From positions 9,441,569-9,505,568 of the forward strand of contig NC_092241.1 of assembly GCF_036320965.1 (NCBI RefSeq): DNA of 64,000 nucleotides, in the 5' to 3' direction. How positions within the stretch are numbered: position 1 is the first letter of the stretch; each line of letters begins with the position of its first letter. The notes below the pieces were generated by a model. It did not search any database, was not told the origin of the DNA, and saw nothing but the letters and a program-made list of their open reading frames with translations. Below are positions 1 to 11,924 of the stretch, piece after piece. Source of the stretch: Panulirus ornatus (lineage: Eukaryota; Arthropoda; Malacostraca; Decapoda; Palinuridae). Both the position numbers and the translations under genes were made by a program.

Positions 1-779
1 CAATTAAATACATCAAAAAACAATCATGGGAACTGCAACTGGTGTTGGAAGGTATAATGTGTGTTTGTTGGTACACGGAACTAGATGTCGTCCGCTCGGG
101 AACCGTGACTAACTTCAAAGTACGGGACGAGAGTAACTTGATAGGGGCTGTGCACGCTCGACCAAGATGGTTTTCCCAACGTCACAAGACAGGTAAACAA
201 GAGGTTCAGATGGCCAAAGTACTTTGACAGCTCGTGCATATACAGTTCTGTAAAAAAAAAAATCATTTTTTAAGTGGAAAAGTCTTTCAATTACTAAGAT
301 CCGCTTTTTCAGTGGTGCCTGGCATCAAAAGCCGGGATTAATTCAGGCATTTCCTCCACAGAAATAAGTGTGGAGTTACAAGTCGCACGATAACAGTGAA
401 ATACTGATATATGTAAATGATGCAATACCTAAGCCACTTTTATGAAAGTAATATCAATTGTAATACCAAAATAGTGTACCTTGGTATCCCCTGCCGCTCA
501 CGCCCTGCACTACCATGACTCAGATTCACGCACGCTCTGAACGATACCATTGGAACCAGAGATCATTATTCCTATGTGCTGTTTATCTTGTTTGTGAGTA
601 TAGTCTATGATTCTACCAATAATTCATGATTACAGAAGTCCAGAAACTTTTTTCAGTGTTCATTTGTCTCACCATTTTGTCCTCAGTCACCTCGGATAAA
701 CAGCGAAGGTTACCCGTTCGTAAAAGACGACGAATATAGTTAGAAAATACGAACCCTAGTGAGTAGGGCGGTGCAGGAG
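1..779. other. upstream DNA, no gene seen
   Basis: Unassigned DNA upstream of the KLF promoter. The only open frames are short overlapping ones on both strands with no recognisable domain or splice context. I see no mobile element here. Confidence 0.5.
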
Positions 780-1000
780 GCTGTGGCGGGCAACACTATG
801 TGTTCACGTGATCACCGGAGAGGGAGAGGACGCCCACCACGCACTGATCACGTGGACACCAACCTCGAATGCCTCCCATTGGCTGGTGTCACCGCGCCCA
901 CACCGCTGATTGGTCCGCATCAACACCCGCCCTTTTCGTTACCTCTCCTCCACCATTGCAGCTGGAAGGGTTTCGTATATCCTATTTCCACTACGTTTAA
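780..1000 (+). promoter_or_regulatory. probable promoter of the KLF10/11-like gene
   Basis: This GC-richer, CpG-containing stretch lies just upstream of the first exon. It carries two CACGTG E-boxes (805-810 and 849-854) and two inverted CCAAT boxes (ATTGG at 878-882 and 909-913, NF-Y type). The second E-box forms CACGCA-N5-CACGTG (838-854), which approaches the paired-half-site layout of a carbohydrate response element. Two short upstream reading frames begin at ATGs near 1128 and 1150 in the presumed 5' UTR. The transcription start is not determined; the first exon probably begins near 1000. Confidence 0.55.
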
Positions 1001-1224
1001 AAATGCAATTCCTCTTCTTTATTTCAGAGGTATAACACGTTACATTAACTCAATATCTTGGGATGGGTAAACGAGGTTTGTTTTATTAGATACCGGCCAA
1101 AGGGGAGAAAAATCGGGAAGTTAAAGCATGTGGCGAAGTGCGGCAGCTCATGGGCTGTGGGAGAGAGAGGAGGATTGAACGCGTGTGAACTGTACTCGCA
1201 CTCTTTACTTGTGATTTGCTGGAC

Positions 1225-1363
1225 ATGAGCAGTGGATGTGTAGAACTTTGTCTTAGTTCCCCCAATGGGATACAGCAGGTTTTAGATTATACATTTGATC
1301 ACCATGAAGAAACAGATTATGTTCAAGCACTCGCTACCTCTGTCACCAAACAGGGTCCAAAAG
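1225..1363 (+). CDS. KLF10: KLF10/11-like coding exon 1
   Basis: It starts at the ATG of [10 protein letters not shown]. The frame is open upstream only to a TGA at 1186, so no earlier in-frame ATG exists. It ends at AAAAG|GTAATA in phase 1 (46 codons plus one base). The 46 residues have no known domain. Confidence 0.75.
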
Positions 1364-3360
1364 GTAATACGATGGTTGTGAACACCTCTGCTGATTAATG
1401 TATTAAATGTTATTATTATGGTTTGACGCAGTGAATTCATGAAATATATGTTACTTCAGGTAGTGAAGTGTAGAAATTTGAAGTGAATATTTGACAAGTT
1501 TGCGAAGTTTCAAGTGTTTTGATGTTGAAAGTGGTGTGGGGGAGTGATACATGTGTCAGATGCCAGTGATGTTCGGTGTAAAGTGATAAGGAAACAGGAA
1601 ATGTTAAATTTAGTGAAACAATTTTCAGAGTTAGTTTAGTGGTTCATATGTTGAAAGACTTCCAAGTTAACGCGGGAAATGGCGAATAGTATGAAAGAAA
1701 GAAATATATATGTTGATATTACTGTGATGCATCGGAAGAAAGTCATTTTGAAGCATCATATTCCATAATATAATAGCCAATTTGGAGTGCATTAAGTGTC
1801 GATAGATGGTGGCTTTCAATAGCTATAATGACGGGTATCTGGTATTTCTCAGCGTATCACATTCTGATATATTCGTTTCTTGTTAATTAGTCTTGTAGGA
1901 ATCGTGAGGTCTGCGGGAACTGGTTACTTGAGTTTGTCTTGTTTTATTTTTGTACTTGCTGTGGTACGTCATCTTATGCTCATGAATAAGAATTTGTTTA
2001 ATATGTATTAAGTGGAAGGACCTATAAGTAGATGTGAAGAATATCATTAGTGTCTTTAGTATATGGTATTAACTTAAATGGTCGTACGAGTGTCTTCTGC
2101 GAATTTATACATAAGAAGTAGATGTAGATATTCAATTATTAAAACAAGTATTGATTGTGCCAGTTGAAAGTTACTCTGATAATCTGCAGTTACTTGTATA
2201 GCTTTTATATTTGATTGTACTCGCTGCACGTCGCTATTCCATTTGTATATGAAGAGGAAAGCTCGTACATTAATATGTGAGTGTGAGAGAACCTCGTAGA
2301 TATGCATAACTGTTTCATTTTACATTTGGTTGGCCGTCGCGTCGTGACGCTTTTCCCGCCAAACAAAGGGCCAGGTGAAGGCATTACCGCTCCGCTTGCA
2401 AAGTTACAGTTCAACATAAACATTTTGTCACGAGATGGAAATTCATTACGTCTTAGATTTAAAATAAAATCAGTGTGAAGTTATTAAGGCTATATACGTA
2501 CATATGAAGTGGTATTCGTGTGGTGAATTTAGGCGAGTGACGTCATGGATGACGGAGCGGGTTGTGTCGACCTGCTCACGGGCCTTTCACATGTTGATCA
2601 CGTGATAACCTGTGACGTCACAGCTCAAAGAATCCGGTATAGACGTGTTAATTTATTCACGCATTATTAAAGTCTTACATTTTTCATATTAAGTACAAAC
2701 GGAAGAGCTCGTACGTTACTTGGAAGAGTTAGAAAACCGAGGAGAGAAGAGTTGCTGAGCAACATAATTGAGGTGAGGGAGCCAGAGGCTCGAGCAGGCG
2801 CCGTGCCGTCTGGTAGGGTCTCGGCCGCTGCCGTCATCACCACCACCACCACCACCAGCTCCACTTTAATCTGGGAACTGTGTTGGGCACAGTCTGGCCA
2901 GGCACTGATACATAACTGTTACCCATGACACTTTTTACGTGCAATGCGACATGCTGATGTGTTTCGTAGAAGTATTTAAGGGGACACTTTCATATCTAGG
3001 AACGTAAATCATATACTCAGTGGAGTTGCAAATATGAAATGGAATTATGTCATTTCTACTGATGAAAACCACTACCGGCAATACATGTACATTATGGTAT
3101 ATATATATATATATATATATTTTAGCATTGTACTTCATTCCCACATGGTATGTGTATAGAGTGAGTTACCGGCTTCCGCTGATGGTTACAATGCAAGTGA
3201 AAACTTGCATTTAGCGAGGTTGTATCAGTGGCAGTATTATCATTCTGAAACTTTTCACTCCAAAGCAGTCTTATTTCCATGCTACTGAAGGTAGCGCAAC
3301 CTAGGAACTGCAGTTACTTCGAAAATAAACCCTAGGACTCATTAATAGTTGTCAAGGGGC

Positions 3361-3439
<79 letters not shown>

Positions 3440-5394
3440 GGGGGGGGGGAAAGAAAACTTAATAGAAATTATCGTTTTGAAGCTAATGGTTAGTGGTAAT
3501 TTTTCATGTAGTTAATTGTTAGTTTCTTTAATGGGTTATTTTCTCTTAAATTACCCAGTTGGTAGGAATTTAGGTCATGTTTGTTCAAGTAAATTAATTG
3601 TAATCTTTTCATTATTTGCAGCCAGAATACTTACGACCAACGGGCATAGACTATCAACAGCTGAACACAGAATACAGACACACAAACTCAGAAGATTACA
3701 GATACCCAGATCAAGAAGATTACAGACAGCGAAGCAGAGACTACCACAGACATGTCCGCCCAGAAAGCTACACTCACACCCCTCTAGAAGAGCACACACG
3801 CCTAGGCGCAGAGGACTATAGACACAGAAGTCGGGAGGATCTGAGACAAGCTGGTCTGGAAGACTACAGAAGCACAGGGTTGGGAGATTATAAACCTTCC
3901 ATCCTGGGGAACAACTGTAGCCAGACAGATGCTGAAGACCTGGAGGTGGTTCAGACTTTACTATCTTTCTCACAACATGAGATGAGATGGAACACCCAGG
4001 AATATACCAGTTCCACTTTGGATTTGCCACCGTCACCACCAGCTTCCCAAGGAGGCATCTCTCCTCGTCATCCACTGGAGTCTGACGTGGAAGAGACGTG
4101 TGATCCTCTCATGTTGGGCAAGAAGAAAATCTTAAGAGATGCAGAATGTGCTAAGGTAAATTATGTCCTGTGTTATTCATGACATTTTGAATGATCACAT
4201 GTCATATGATGCAATCACATCAAAAACAAGTAGTATTGCTCATGTCATCAGAATTATAATATCTTTTTTTAACAGACTGATTAACATTTGCAGTCACATT
4301 AAATACGTTTTTTCGTCTTGTTTCAGATTATAATGAACCAAACACCGCCACACACACCGTGCACGCCCCCACGATCACCCAGTCCTGCTCTCTCTATGTA
4401 CAGCTCTAGGGCGTCGACTCCAGCCTCGCTCTCTGCTGTTCCTGTCTCCGTTATCGTGAAGGCAGACAGACAGCAGAAGACTACCGAGAGACCACGCACG
4501 TTAGCAGAGCGTAAAATGTACGATAATTATGATTACGTTATGAAGGAAGATGACTGTAAGTTTAACTACGAAAGTGAGGAACACACTTCACCTCAAATTA
4601 CAAATTTCAACAACAATCACCACTCCATCCCACCCCGGAGCACCAACACTGCTCAGGAAATGATCTTTGTGCATTCGAAGGACACAGATCGTGATGCCAA
4701 CGGGACCCCTTCTTCTGTTAGTAATAAGCCTCTTACTGTACCTGTTCACCAGTCGCTTCCTGCCGAAGCTACGCCAAAAAATGTCCCGGTTTCTAAAGCA
4801 CCACAAGTTAGCAATAAGCCTGTGGCCATTGCACCAAAGATGCCGTCTGTGATTCCAGTCAGTTCTGGTACCTCAGTGATCCTAGCACCAGTGAATGGGT
4901 CCTCGGCAGTGATCCCTGCCTCTAATGGTGGAATTACTCACTTCATTGTTACGACAGGGGGCACTGGTGGTGCAGTCTCCCAGGTCCTTCCTCCAATATT
5001 GGTGTCTGCGCCACCACTACAGACTCCGCAGGAATTCAGAAAAAAAGGATTCAAGTGCATATTTGAAGGCTGTGATAAAAGTTATTACAAATTATCTCAC
5101 CTGAAATCTCATATGAGATCACACACTGGTGAAAAACCTTACCAATGTCTTTGGCAAGGTTGTGAGAGACGCTTCGCCAGATCAGACGAGCTGTCGCGTC
5201 ACAGGAGGACGCACACGGGAGAAAAGAAGTTCGAATGTACCTCTTGCAACACCAAGTTCGTTCGGTCTGACCACCTCGCCAAGCACATAAAGCGGCACAC
5301 CCGAAGACGGATTGGCGTTCCTGTCGCACCCAAGGTGTCGACCTTGGCACCGGCGGCCATCAGCTTCATAGCAGTGCCTGCCCTGCCACACTGA
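1225..5394 (+). CDS. KLF10: KLF10/KLF11-type (cabut-like) Krueppel-like zinc-finger transcription factor, complete gene
   Basis: The coding exons are 1225-1363, 3626-4155 and 4327-5394, which join in frame to 578 residues. Three C2H2 fingers occupy about residues 467-547. Fingers 1 and 2 have C-x4-C and finger 3 has C-x2-C, with TGEKPY and TGEKKF linkers. SDELSRH and SDHLAKH in fingers 2 and 3 are the KLF/SP signature for GC and CACCC boxes. The GEKKF linker, the helix [12 protein letters not shown] (about residues 150-163, resembling the Sin3-interacting helix) and the [13 protein letters not shown] motif (about 229-241) point to KLF10/KLF11 (TIEG, Drosophila cabut), which are immediate-early, Sin3-recruiting nuclear repressors. 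An EDYR-rich repeat (about residues 54-137) is an unusual insertion. Orthology to the KLF10/11 group is confident; the choice between 10 and 11 is not meaningful here. Confidence 0.9.
1671..1712 (+). mobile_element. 3' end fragment of the LINE-derived short element
   Basis: The stretch from AACGCGGGAAATGGCGAATA into GTATGAAAGAAAG matches the 3' terminus of the full short element at 49095-49130 almost exactly. Only the terminal 40 or so bases are present, as expected of a severely 5'-truncated insertion. Confidence 0.7.
2538..2620 (+). promoter_or_regulatory. intronic CRE-E-box-CRE cluster
   Basis: Two perfect palindromic CREs (TGACGTCA) lie at 2538-2545 and 2613-2620, 75 bp apart, with a CACGTG E-box at 2599-2604 between them. 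CREs bind CREB/ATF-type bZIP factors and E-boxes bind bHLH-ZIP or clock factors. The cluster lies in intron 1 of an immediate-early type gene, so an enhancer or alternative promoter is plausible. The function is inferred. Confidence 0.5.
3098..3121. repeat. (AT)n microsatellite
   Basis: A short perfect AT dinucleotide run in KLF intron 1. Confidence 0.9.
3363..3432. repeat. (AT)n microsatellite with a poly-G flank
   Basis: About 35 AT units followed by GTGTGT and a run of G (3440-3449). It lies 190 bp upstream of the intron 1 acceptor. Confidence 0.95.
3626..4155 (+). CDS. KLF10: KLF10/11-like coding exon 2
   Basis: Only the second of two tandem acceptors (AG at 3624-3625) keeps the exon 1 frame; the junction codon becomes GAA. 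The exon encodes the EDYR-rich repeat and then the Sin3-interacting-helix-like segment [12 protein letters not shown]. It ends in phase 0 at GCTAAG|GTAAAT. The antisense open frame here is a shadow. Confidence 0.8.
4156..4326 (+). other. KLF intron 2
   Basis: A 171 bp phase 0 intron with donor AAG|GTAAAT and acceptor TTGTTTCAG|ATTATA. No elements are seen in it. Confidence 0.85.
4327..5394 (+). CDS. KLF10: KLF10/11-like coding exon 3 with three C2H2 zinc fingers
   Basis: This exon encodes the proline-rich [13 protein letters not shown] repression-type motif, a Ser/Thr/Val/Pro-rich middle region, all three zinc fingers (about 5056-5298) and a short C-terminal tail ending in VPALPH. The stop is TGA at 5392-5394. 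Confidence 0.95.
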   Translation: MIMNQTPPHTPCTPPRSPSPALSMYSSRASTPASLSAVPVSVIVKADRQQKTTERPRTLAERKMYDNYDYVMKEDDCKFNYESEEHTSPQITNFNNNHHSIPPRSTNTAQEMIFVHSKDTDRDANGTPSSVSNKPLTVPVHQSLPAEATPKNVPVSKAPQVSNKPVAIAPKMPSVIPVSSGTSVILAPVNGSSAVIPASNGGITHFIVTTGGTGGAVSQVLPPILVSAPPLQTPQEFRKKGFKCIFEGCDKSYYKLSHLKSHMRSHTGEKPYQCLWQGCERRFARSDELSRHRRTHTGEKKFECTSCNTKFVRSDHLAKHIKRHTRRRIGVPVAPKVSTLAPAAISFIAVPALPH

Positions 5395-6185
5395 CCTGAT
5401 CTCATGTAGTCAACATTTGTTAAAGATGTGTTATAGTTGTGAGGGTATTAAGGAGTAAGAAAGAAATGAATCCATTTTATATGTTTTATACAGAATAGCT
5501 TGATAGCATCCTCTTAATCATCAGTTACCTCACGACCCTGCAGAATACTTCAACTGCTCACTTCACAAAGCATATTTTATTTCTTTATATGGGGGGGGGG
5601 GGGTGGATTATTACTATACAGTGACTTCAAACTTAAAACTATTGATTTTTAAATTTCATGTTAATATTGTTCAGTAATTCTGTAAAGTTTATTGACATTT
5701 GTTCATTGTGTTGATGGAGAGGTGAGCTCAGTCATCCAGATCATGAACAACCAGGAAGGGTCATGAGAACTTATCCACGGGACTTGTTTTAAACAAATTC
5801 CATCATGGATAAGGAATTGCTTAGGTTTCATAGAAATGTGTGAAGGCCGTATCATTCAGTACGTGCAAGGTTACGTGCCATAAACTCCTACGTTAAGTAT
5901 GGTTGATACTGTTTTATAGGAAGTTTGGCTCGCCCCATAGGTAGGTCTAACTAATGTAAGAAGTAACTGATGATGTCTGCTGCTGCATCAGGCTCGCCCT
6001 GACACCATGCCACATTTTTCTCTTTTGTCTTACTTTTCTAAAGTGTACCAAATTTATTGTGATATTATCTATATATTTATTTCATGTTCTATTTGTGATT
6101 TTCATCACATCCAAAGATGTAGTATTTTATATTCTTTATAATACAAAACTCCTGAAGGGAGAATAAAATTCAGCTGTAATATGAG
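5395..6185 (+). other. KLF 3' UTR
   Basis: AT-rich sequence follows the stop codon, including a poly-G run (about 5589-5602). AATAAA at 6162-6167 is the first canonical polyadenylation signal, so cleavage is expected near 6180-6190. Confidence 0.65.
6162..6167 (+). promoter_or_regulatory. polyadenylation signal (KLF)
   Basis: A canonical AATAAA hexamer about 770 bases after the stop codon. Confidence 0.65.
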
Positions 6186-9100
6186 TTTTAATGTTCCTGT
6201 TCAGTGATATGTAGATTACACGAACGCACCTCTTTTTGTACGAATAAGATGGTTTACACTAATGGAGCCCCAAGCTTCTTGATCACAATCATAAACTATG
6301 TGCTCTTCACATTACCATATTCCCTTTCACTTTGTTCTATTCATTGTCCTATATGATTAATCAGTTCCGTGATTAATTAAATTCACTATAAGGATTAATC
6401 AGTTCCGTGGTTGGCGGAGCGCAACTATCCTAGCAACCGTCAGTCTGAGAGGAAACATGGTAGAGCGCAACTCTATCCCTGCTGCAGTCAGTCAGCTTGA
6501 GCCATCAACCCTCATGGTCACTTAGCTTCCCGCACCCTTGCTGCCGCTCTTCTCCCCGTGAGTTAAAGTGCTTGCAATAAGCAACCCAAAGAGAGGGCAA
6601 CTCAGAATCGAAATCACGAAAGACCATAAACCCTAATAGTTGCCAAGCCTGTCGGAGCCTTGCGAAATATCTAGTTTCACACAAGGCCTCTTAGAGGGGG
6701 TGCAAGGGGTCAAAAGAGGGCCGGGAATTTCCTGGGATTTCAGAAAATCAACAGAGCGGAGGCTCCATTCCAGCCCTCTGTCATTATCCATAACTTTTTG
6801 GCCTGAGCTTATGACATAATAAAACCGTAGAGGATAAAAATAGGACGACTAATGGAGAAGGGAAGGGGGGACCCGAAAGAAACTTTGTACCCCCAGATAG
6901 AATTCCTCTTAAGAGGCCCTGTTCACAGGTGCCCAATGATTATAAACAAGTCCTTGGTATTAATGAAAGTTTAGTTTTTGTATAATATCAACAGTGACCG
7001 AGTCTGCACGCGCATGGCAGGGGTCAGCAAAGACTGCAGACATGAACTGGTACCTCCTCTGAGGCGCTACTTGGGCTAAATGTTCTCAAGGAATAATCCA
7101 ATGCACTACAATGGCCTCTTAAGTTCACCTGCTACTGTCTTCGACTACAAGTAACATCTGATCCGTGTGCTAATCTACATTACAATACACGTACTAGCAT
7201 CAACCAACAAGCCTCCAAACAGTTAAATTACAGTCGTTGGTTAGGAAATTTGTAGTTTCCGGGGCTTCTCCTCCTTGATGAAAAACCCCAGAATCAGAAT
7301 ATCGAAGTCTTCGCAAAATCCACTACTTCAGTGATGGCCAAGGTAATGCCTGTAACACTAGACCAACGCTTCTGAACTTCTTTTTTTAATTCAACGGCAC
7401 ATTTTCGAATCCGCTTGATGCACGCGACAGAATCAAATCCTGCCAGCATTCTATTGTTATTACCCATTATCCATTGACCATGAAGGAAAACGAAAATCTT
7501 TTTTACACATACATGTGTAATAAAGTAAACGAGCCTTTATAATATATTTCACTACATATTGCAGCTGTTACGACACACTGCGATCCCCGTTGTATTTATG
7601 TAACTGGGGATGATGTAGCCCGGTACAGTAGAGACATACTCGAGAAACACCGATGGTAAAGTACTTCCTTGGAGGAAACCTATCCATACAGTTAGTGGGG
7701 GGACTCTCCCTCACCTCCCAGGCAACATAGTAATATGGCTAGGACTGCACACCACCTAACAACACTGTCGACCGCCAAATAGCATCCAAAATCACGTCAG
7801 ATATATCTAAGGAGGTCTATATTCTACGGCGGTTACCTGTCCTTAACACAGTTCTTATCACGTTTCACAGCACTGCCCGGCAACAACACGAAGCGCCAGG
7901 ATTCAGTCAGGTGGTGACCTTTGGCGGTAAGTCCAGCTGCTCCGAATGATGAGTCAAAAGCAACTGCCCTAAATGTGTGCGGGCAAAAAAAAAAAAAAAA
8001 AAAATAAATCAAAAATAATAAACAAAGATCTTCCCCGTTCTGTTCGTTAGAATATCACACCAGCTACTACCGTCTCCATGAACCTCACTAGTGCCCTCTC
8101 CAAATACCAGTGACAAGACCTTCTCTTCACCAGAGAGGAATTATTGGCGTGTGCCAAAACATTGACCACTATATTACACACACTAGGAATACAGAGCCAC
8201 CCGCATCTTGCTGCTGCTCAGTCAGGTACGACCAATAGACCGTCTCCTCACTGTACTTTCACGACATTTGTATTACTAGTTTGGAAGGAATCAATCTTGA
8301 GTCCCTGACATGGAGTAAAGATTCGTTTTTTGAGAGGGTCACGAGGCAAGCAAAAGGTCATACGCAACAAGACCACTCACCTCTCCACTCGTGCCTCCTG
8401 TATATCTCTACTCATTTTAAGACGGTCTTCCAGTCCTCCCTGGTAACCGATCCAGCCGCAGAGCTCGCTAAGATAATGTGTAGTGTTACTACCACACCTC
8501 CACCTCGCAGCGAATCACGCCACACACACACTTTTCAGCTGCTTCTAGATTCCACAGAGGCATCTAACACTACTGGAACAGAGTCCAGACCACGGAGCAG
8601 GGTATGTCCACCGACGATACCGCTCCTTTCTCTAAGTCCCTCCCATCAGTGACCATGAACAAAACCATACACGTAAATCACTTTTTCCTTCCTTTTCAGG
8701 GAGCTACAAATCCCGGGATCACCAACGATCTCTACATACTCCCTAAAAATTCCTCCCGCAGCTCTGTACAAGCCTACGATGAATCTGCAATAATACCTTG
8801 CTCGGTCTTCCCAGACATCCGCCCGGGTAGAGAAGCATCTAGTCCTCTGGTGTGGATCAGGTGGTGGCTGGTGCCAGCATCCAGTTATGCTCAACTTTCC
8901 AGTCCTTTAAAGAATCCATGGAAAGAAAATTACCTGCGTTCTCTGCACATGGCAACGAGCAATTACAGCCCAAATTACGAACCAACCAACAGGCCAGTGT
9001 CGCGATAAACCTGCCAGAGGAGACTCCTGCCTGAATTGATGGACGAGTTGACTACGGAGGCAGATGGGATCCGGACATGGTGAAGCTTAATGAGTTTTAC

Positions 9101-9680
9101 AGACTGTATTGTGTCTACGACTCCGTCTAGAAGCGCTTGGAATGGACTGCTGAGACTTGAGTTCTTCGTGGTTGAATCCATCACCAGCTCTCACTCAGAG
9201 CCTGCAGCGTGTACGCCATCTTGAACACCAGAGAAGTTATCTAGAGTTCGCTTCAATGAGATGGAGATCAGGAGTCCACATACCAGAAGCTGTTTCAATC
9301 TTTGTGTCAGTATTATATTGTGTTATACTCCTATATGCCTGGAGATCTTCACACATATGGTTGGCTGGAGGTCTTCACACATATGGCTCGTGTCATTCGT
9401 ATACATTATGCCTTCATGCTGCATTAGTTTTATTCATCCTTTAACTCCACATCCCATGATGACAGAAGACAAGTGTTATTGTTCCGTATCCTCACAATTG
9501 CGTTGGGACCTTCCATGGAAGCAAATGTTTTGATCACTTTTTCCTGTACACACTTTTCAGGTTTTTCAGAAAAACATGATCCCCAGACGTAGCGGGGCAG
9601 CGCCACGAACAGACGAAAAATATCATTTGCTCACATCTACTCTTCATCTAACTGTCCCGTATAATATACCGAAATTAGAG
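6186..9680. other. intergenic DNA, nothing recognised
   Basis: Two copies of a 19-base GGATTAATCAGTTCCGTGG-like word lie near 6355-6412. There is a poly-A run at about 7985-8005. Overlapping plus-strand frames of 123 and 134 codons at 8281-9008 resemble no family I know and lack splice context. A short internal duplication (TTCACACATATGG) lies near 9348-9386. Confidence 0.4.
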
Positions 9681-9682
9681 AG

Positions 9683-9775
9683 ACCTATCCAGAGCCAAGC
9701 CCCACAAACCTCTCTGTAGTTTTCCCTGATCATTCCATCTGCCCTGGTTTCACTACGCCAGGTATGTGTGAAATT
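9683..9775 (-). mobile_element. decayed 3' UTR fragment of the dominant LINE
   Basis: The antisense words GCCCCACA, CTCTGTAGTTTTCCC and GCCCTGGTTTCA in order match the LINE 3' UTR segment seen intact at 46995-47080, with many substitutions. Confidence 0.4.
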
Positions 9776-11489
9776 ACGGCAGCCGCTTGGAGTGTTGAAT
9801 GTTTCCTCCATAAAACCATAATACCGATTTGATGCAGTTACTATCATGTCCAGCAAATCTCTTAACAAAAATACTCTGAAAGATAATCTAACTCCTCAGA
9901 ATTCTCGGTGACAGAACAAACATCTGTTATGCCTGAATTACAACTATCAAACAAATTGTGCTTATGCGAATTTAGCAACATCCGAACATACCCAAGATGC
10001 AAAATGGTAGATTAAACAGAGAACAGCCCCCCCCCCCTCCACAACTACAGAGCAGGATCATCTTTACCCTCACTGCTGGCAATACCATGTTCTGCATCCG
10101 TGGAAATTACGTCCATTTGGTTCACTGTAACTCGTATAAATATCCGAGTCAAGCATGAGAGTCCCATGTCAAAATTTTGAGTTTTCTTATAATACGACTC
10201 GCGCTTAGCGAAGTTGTTTATACCTCACACTCCTGGCCACTCGAACAGGAAAACAATATGGTCTACTGAATAGATTTACCGTCTGAAATGCCACGAAGTG
10301 TATTCTGAATAATTAACAACCCTACGGCCGCGCGAGGACCTTTTCCTAACAAGAACCACATCTGGAATACTCGCTGTCAACTCCCAGAGGCGTCTTATCC
10401 CATACAACTGGAAAATCAGCAGTTGACTGTTTATACATTTCTCGCCACTATAATCTATGTGCCTGTCTATGATGAACTCTCTAAATAGGTATCTTTGCTT
10501 TCGTTCCACTGTTAATCTTCTATCCAGTTCGGTAATAGGTGAGTATTATCTCTAAAATACTGAAACCAATATTGGTAAATAAACATAACAACAATGCCAG
10601 AATATTGAGTTATGTATGCTAAAGCCTCTAAACCTATATGGGATCCATCCATACATGTGTTAGCTAATTTTTACTGATGCTATGAACATCATATGCATCT
10701 AGGGGTGTCAACTTCTTTGTGTTATCAAAGAGGTCACCCAAAAGCTTGTGTCGTTCATTTTACATTCCTTTACGACAACAACAGGTTCAATGCATATAAA
10801 TATAAGTACATCTGTGCTCTGGAGGTTGTAGTGTGCCCAAGCATTTAGTACACACGATACCTGTGGTACTGGAATCCGCCAGGCTTTTGGAAGGCGACAG
10901 GTACATTCGTGAGTGACTTTAACATGCGCTGAACAAGTATTGGTCGATTTAGGGTTATATAATTTACTAGGGAACGTACCAGTAGGTTTACCTGGTGTGA
11001 AGGCATTCTTGCAGGCATGTGAAATCAATTTCCTCAGTAACGACTTTGTGGTGGTTAGGATATTTTCTTTTCATAGAGAGGCAGTGTTTCAGCCGAGTAT
11101 ATCTGATATCGCTGTGCTGCTGTATGATGTTCCCGTCATCCACTGACTATAAATTGTTCTCATGATGATGTCACATCTCCCGTATTTCTTTGTATTGATT
11201 TATTAAAGCAAATTTTGCTTTGTTAGAAAACTCATTTGTCTAATAGATCTACTCCTTTATCACTAAGGGATCGTTTTCTTTACCGTACTTTCAAATGTTT
11301 CATTAACTTCATCATCATAAGTGTGTGAAGTACATTATGCTGTATTTCTAGATTGATACAATATTGTTTACCTTTTCATTTCACTTTGTATGAACATTAT
11401 AAGTTTTTGCTGCTCTGTAACCATCTCAATTAGCTCCTACACTTATTCAAAATTTCCCATAAACCAAGGAACAGGAACATTTGAAGAGT

Positions 11490-11725
11490 GGCCTCATTTG
11501 CACACATCCATTCTCTAGCCATCACCTATAATGCACCAAAGCCATTCACAGCCAAGCCCCACAAACCTTTCTGTGGTTTTCCGACCGATTCATTTCGTCT
11601 TGATAAACACTCTAATACTTGTAACAAGCTTCTGAAGTTTCTTGCATACATCATCTGCCACAAGGACCATGTCATCAGCAAACAACAAATAACTCACCTC
11701 CAAGCCCCTTAACTCTCACAAAAGA
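11490..11725 (-). mobile_element. LINE reverse transcriptase fragment, decayed
   Basis: The minus strand reads SYLLFADDMVLVADDVCKKL, the YADD/FADD catalytic-centre region of a non-LTR reverse transcriptase, at about 11600-11715. It is followed by 3' UTR words of the same family. Flanking parts are missing, so this is a dead fragment. Confidence 0.7.
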
Positions 11726-11924
11726 CTACAGACCTAACCCTCTCTCCAAAACCATCGCATTCACCTTCCTCACCACCCCAACTATAGACTGTACAGCCAG
11801 GGTGACATCACACACACCTGCTGCAGACCTACCTTCCACTTAGAACCACTCATCCTCCTCTCTTCCTATTAACACATGCATACAGATACTTAACTCTCTT
11901 TATCACAACTCCTAATTGCTTATG

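Larger units (their letters stand above)
1364..3625 (+). other. KLF intron 1
   Basis: The intron holds a 3' fragment of the LINE-derived short element (1671-1712), a CRE/E-box cluster (2538-2620), a short (CAC)n run near 2837 and two (AT)n microsatellites. A possible donor, GAG|GTGAGG at 2769, could belong to an alternative non-coding first exon, but nothing else supports one. The intron ends in two acceptors four bases apart (AG at 3620-3621 and at 3624-3625). Confidence 0.6.

Noticed and set aside
1216..1227. upstream TTG as the KLF start codon
   Set aside because: An ATG three codons later is in frame. A non-ATG start needs evidence that is not present.
2667..2864. minus-strand frame with a run of valines (plus strand CAC repeat)
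   Set aside because: The frame is a by-product of a short CAC repeat in KLF intron 1, with no domain or splice support.
3220..3240. CAGTGGCAGTAT, like the 5' part of U4 snRNA
   Set aside because: The match is about 12 bases. The following sequence does not continue as U4 and no Sm site or stem structure is visible.
5051..5405. minus-strand open frames over the zinc-finger exon
   Set aside because: They are antisense shadows of the KLF coding exon.
8281..9008. two overlapping plus-strand frames of 123 and 134 codons
   Set aside because: There is no recognisable family, conserved motif or splice structure. The lengths are possible by chance in moderately GC-rich DNA.
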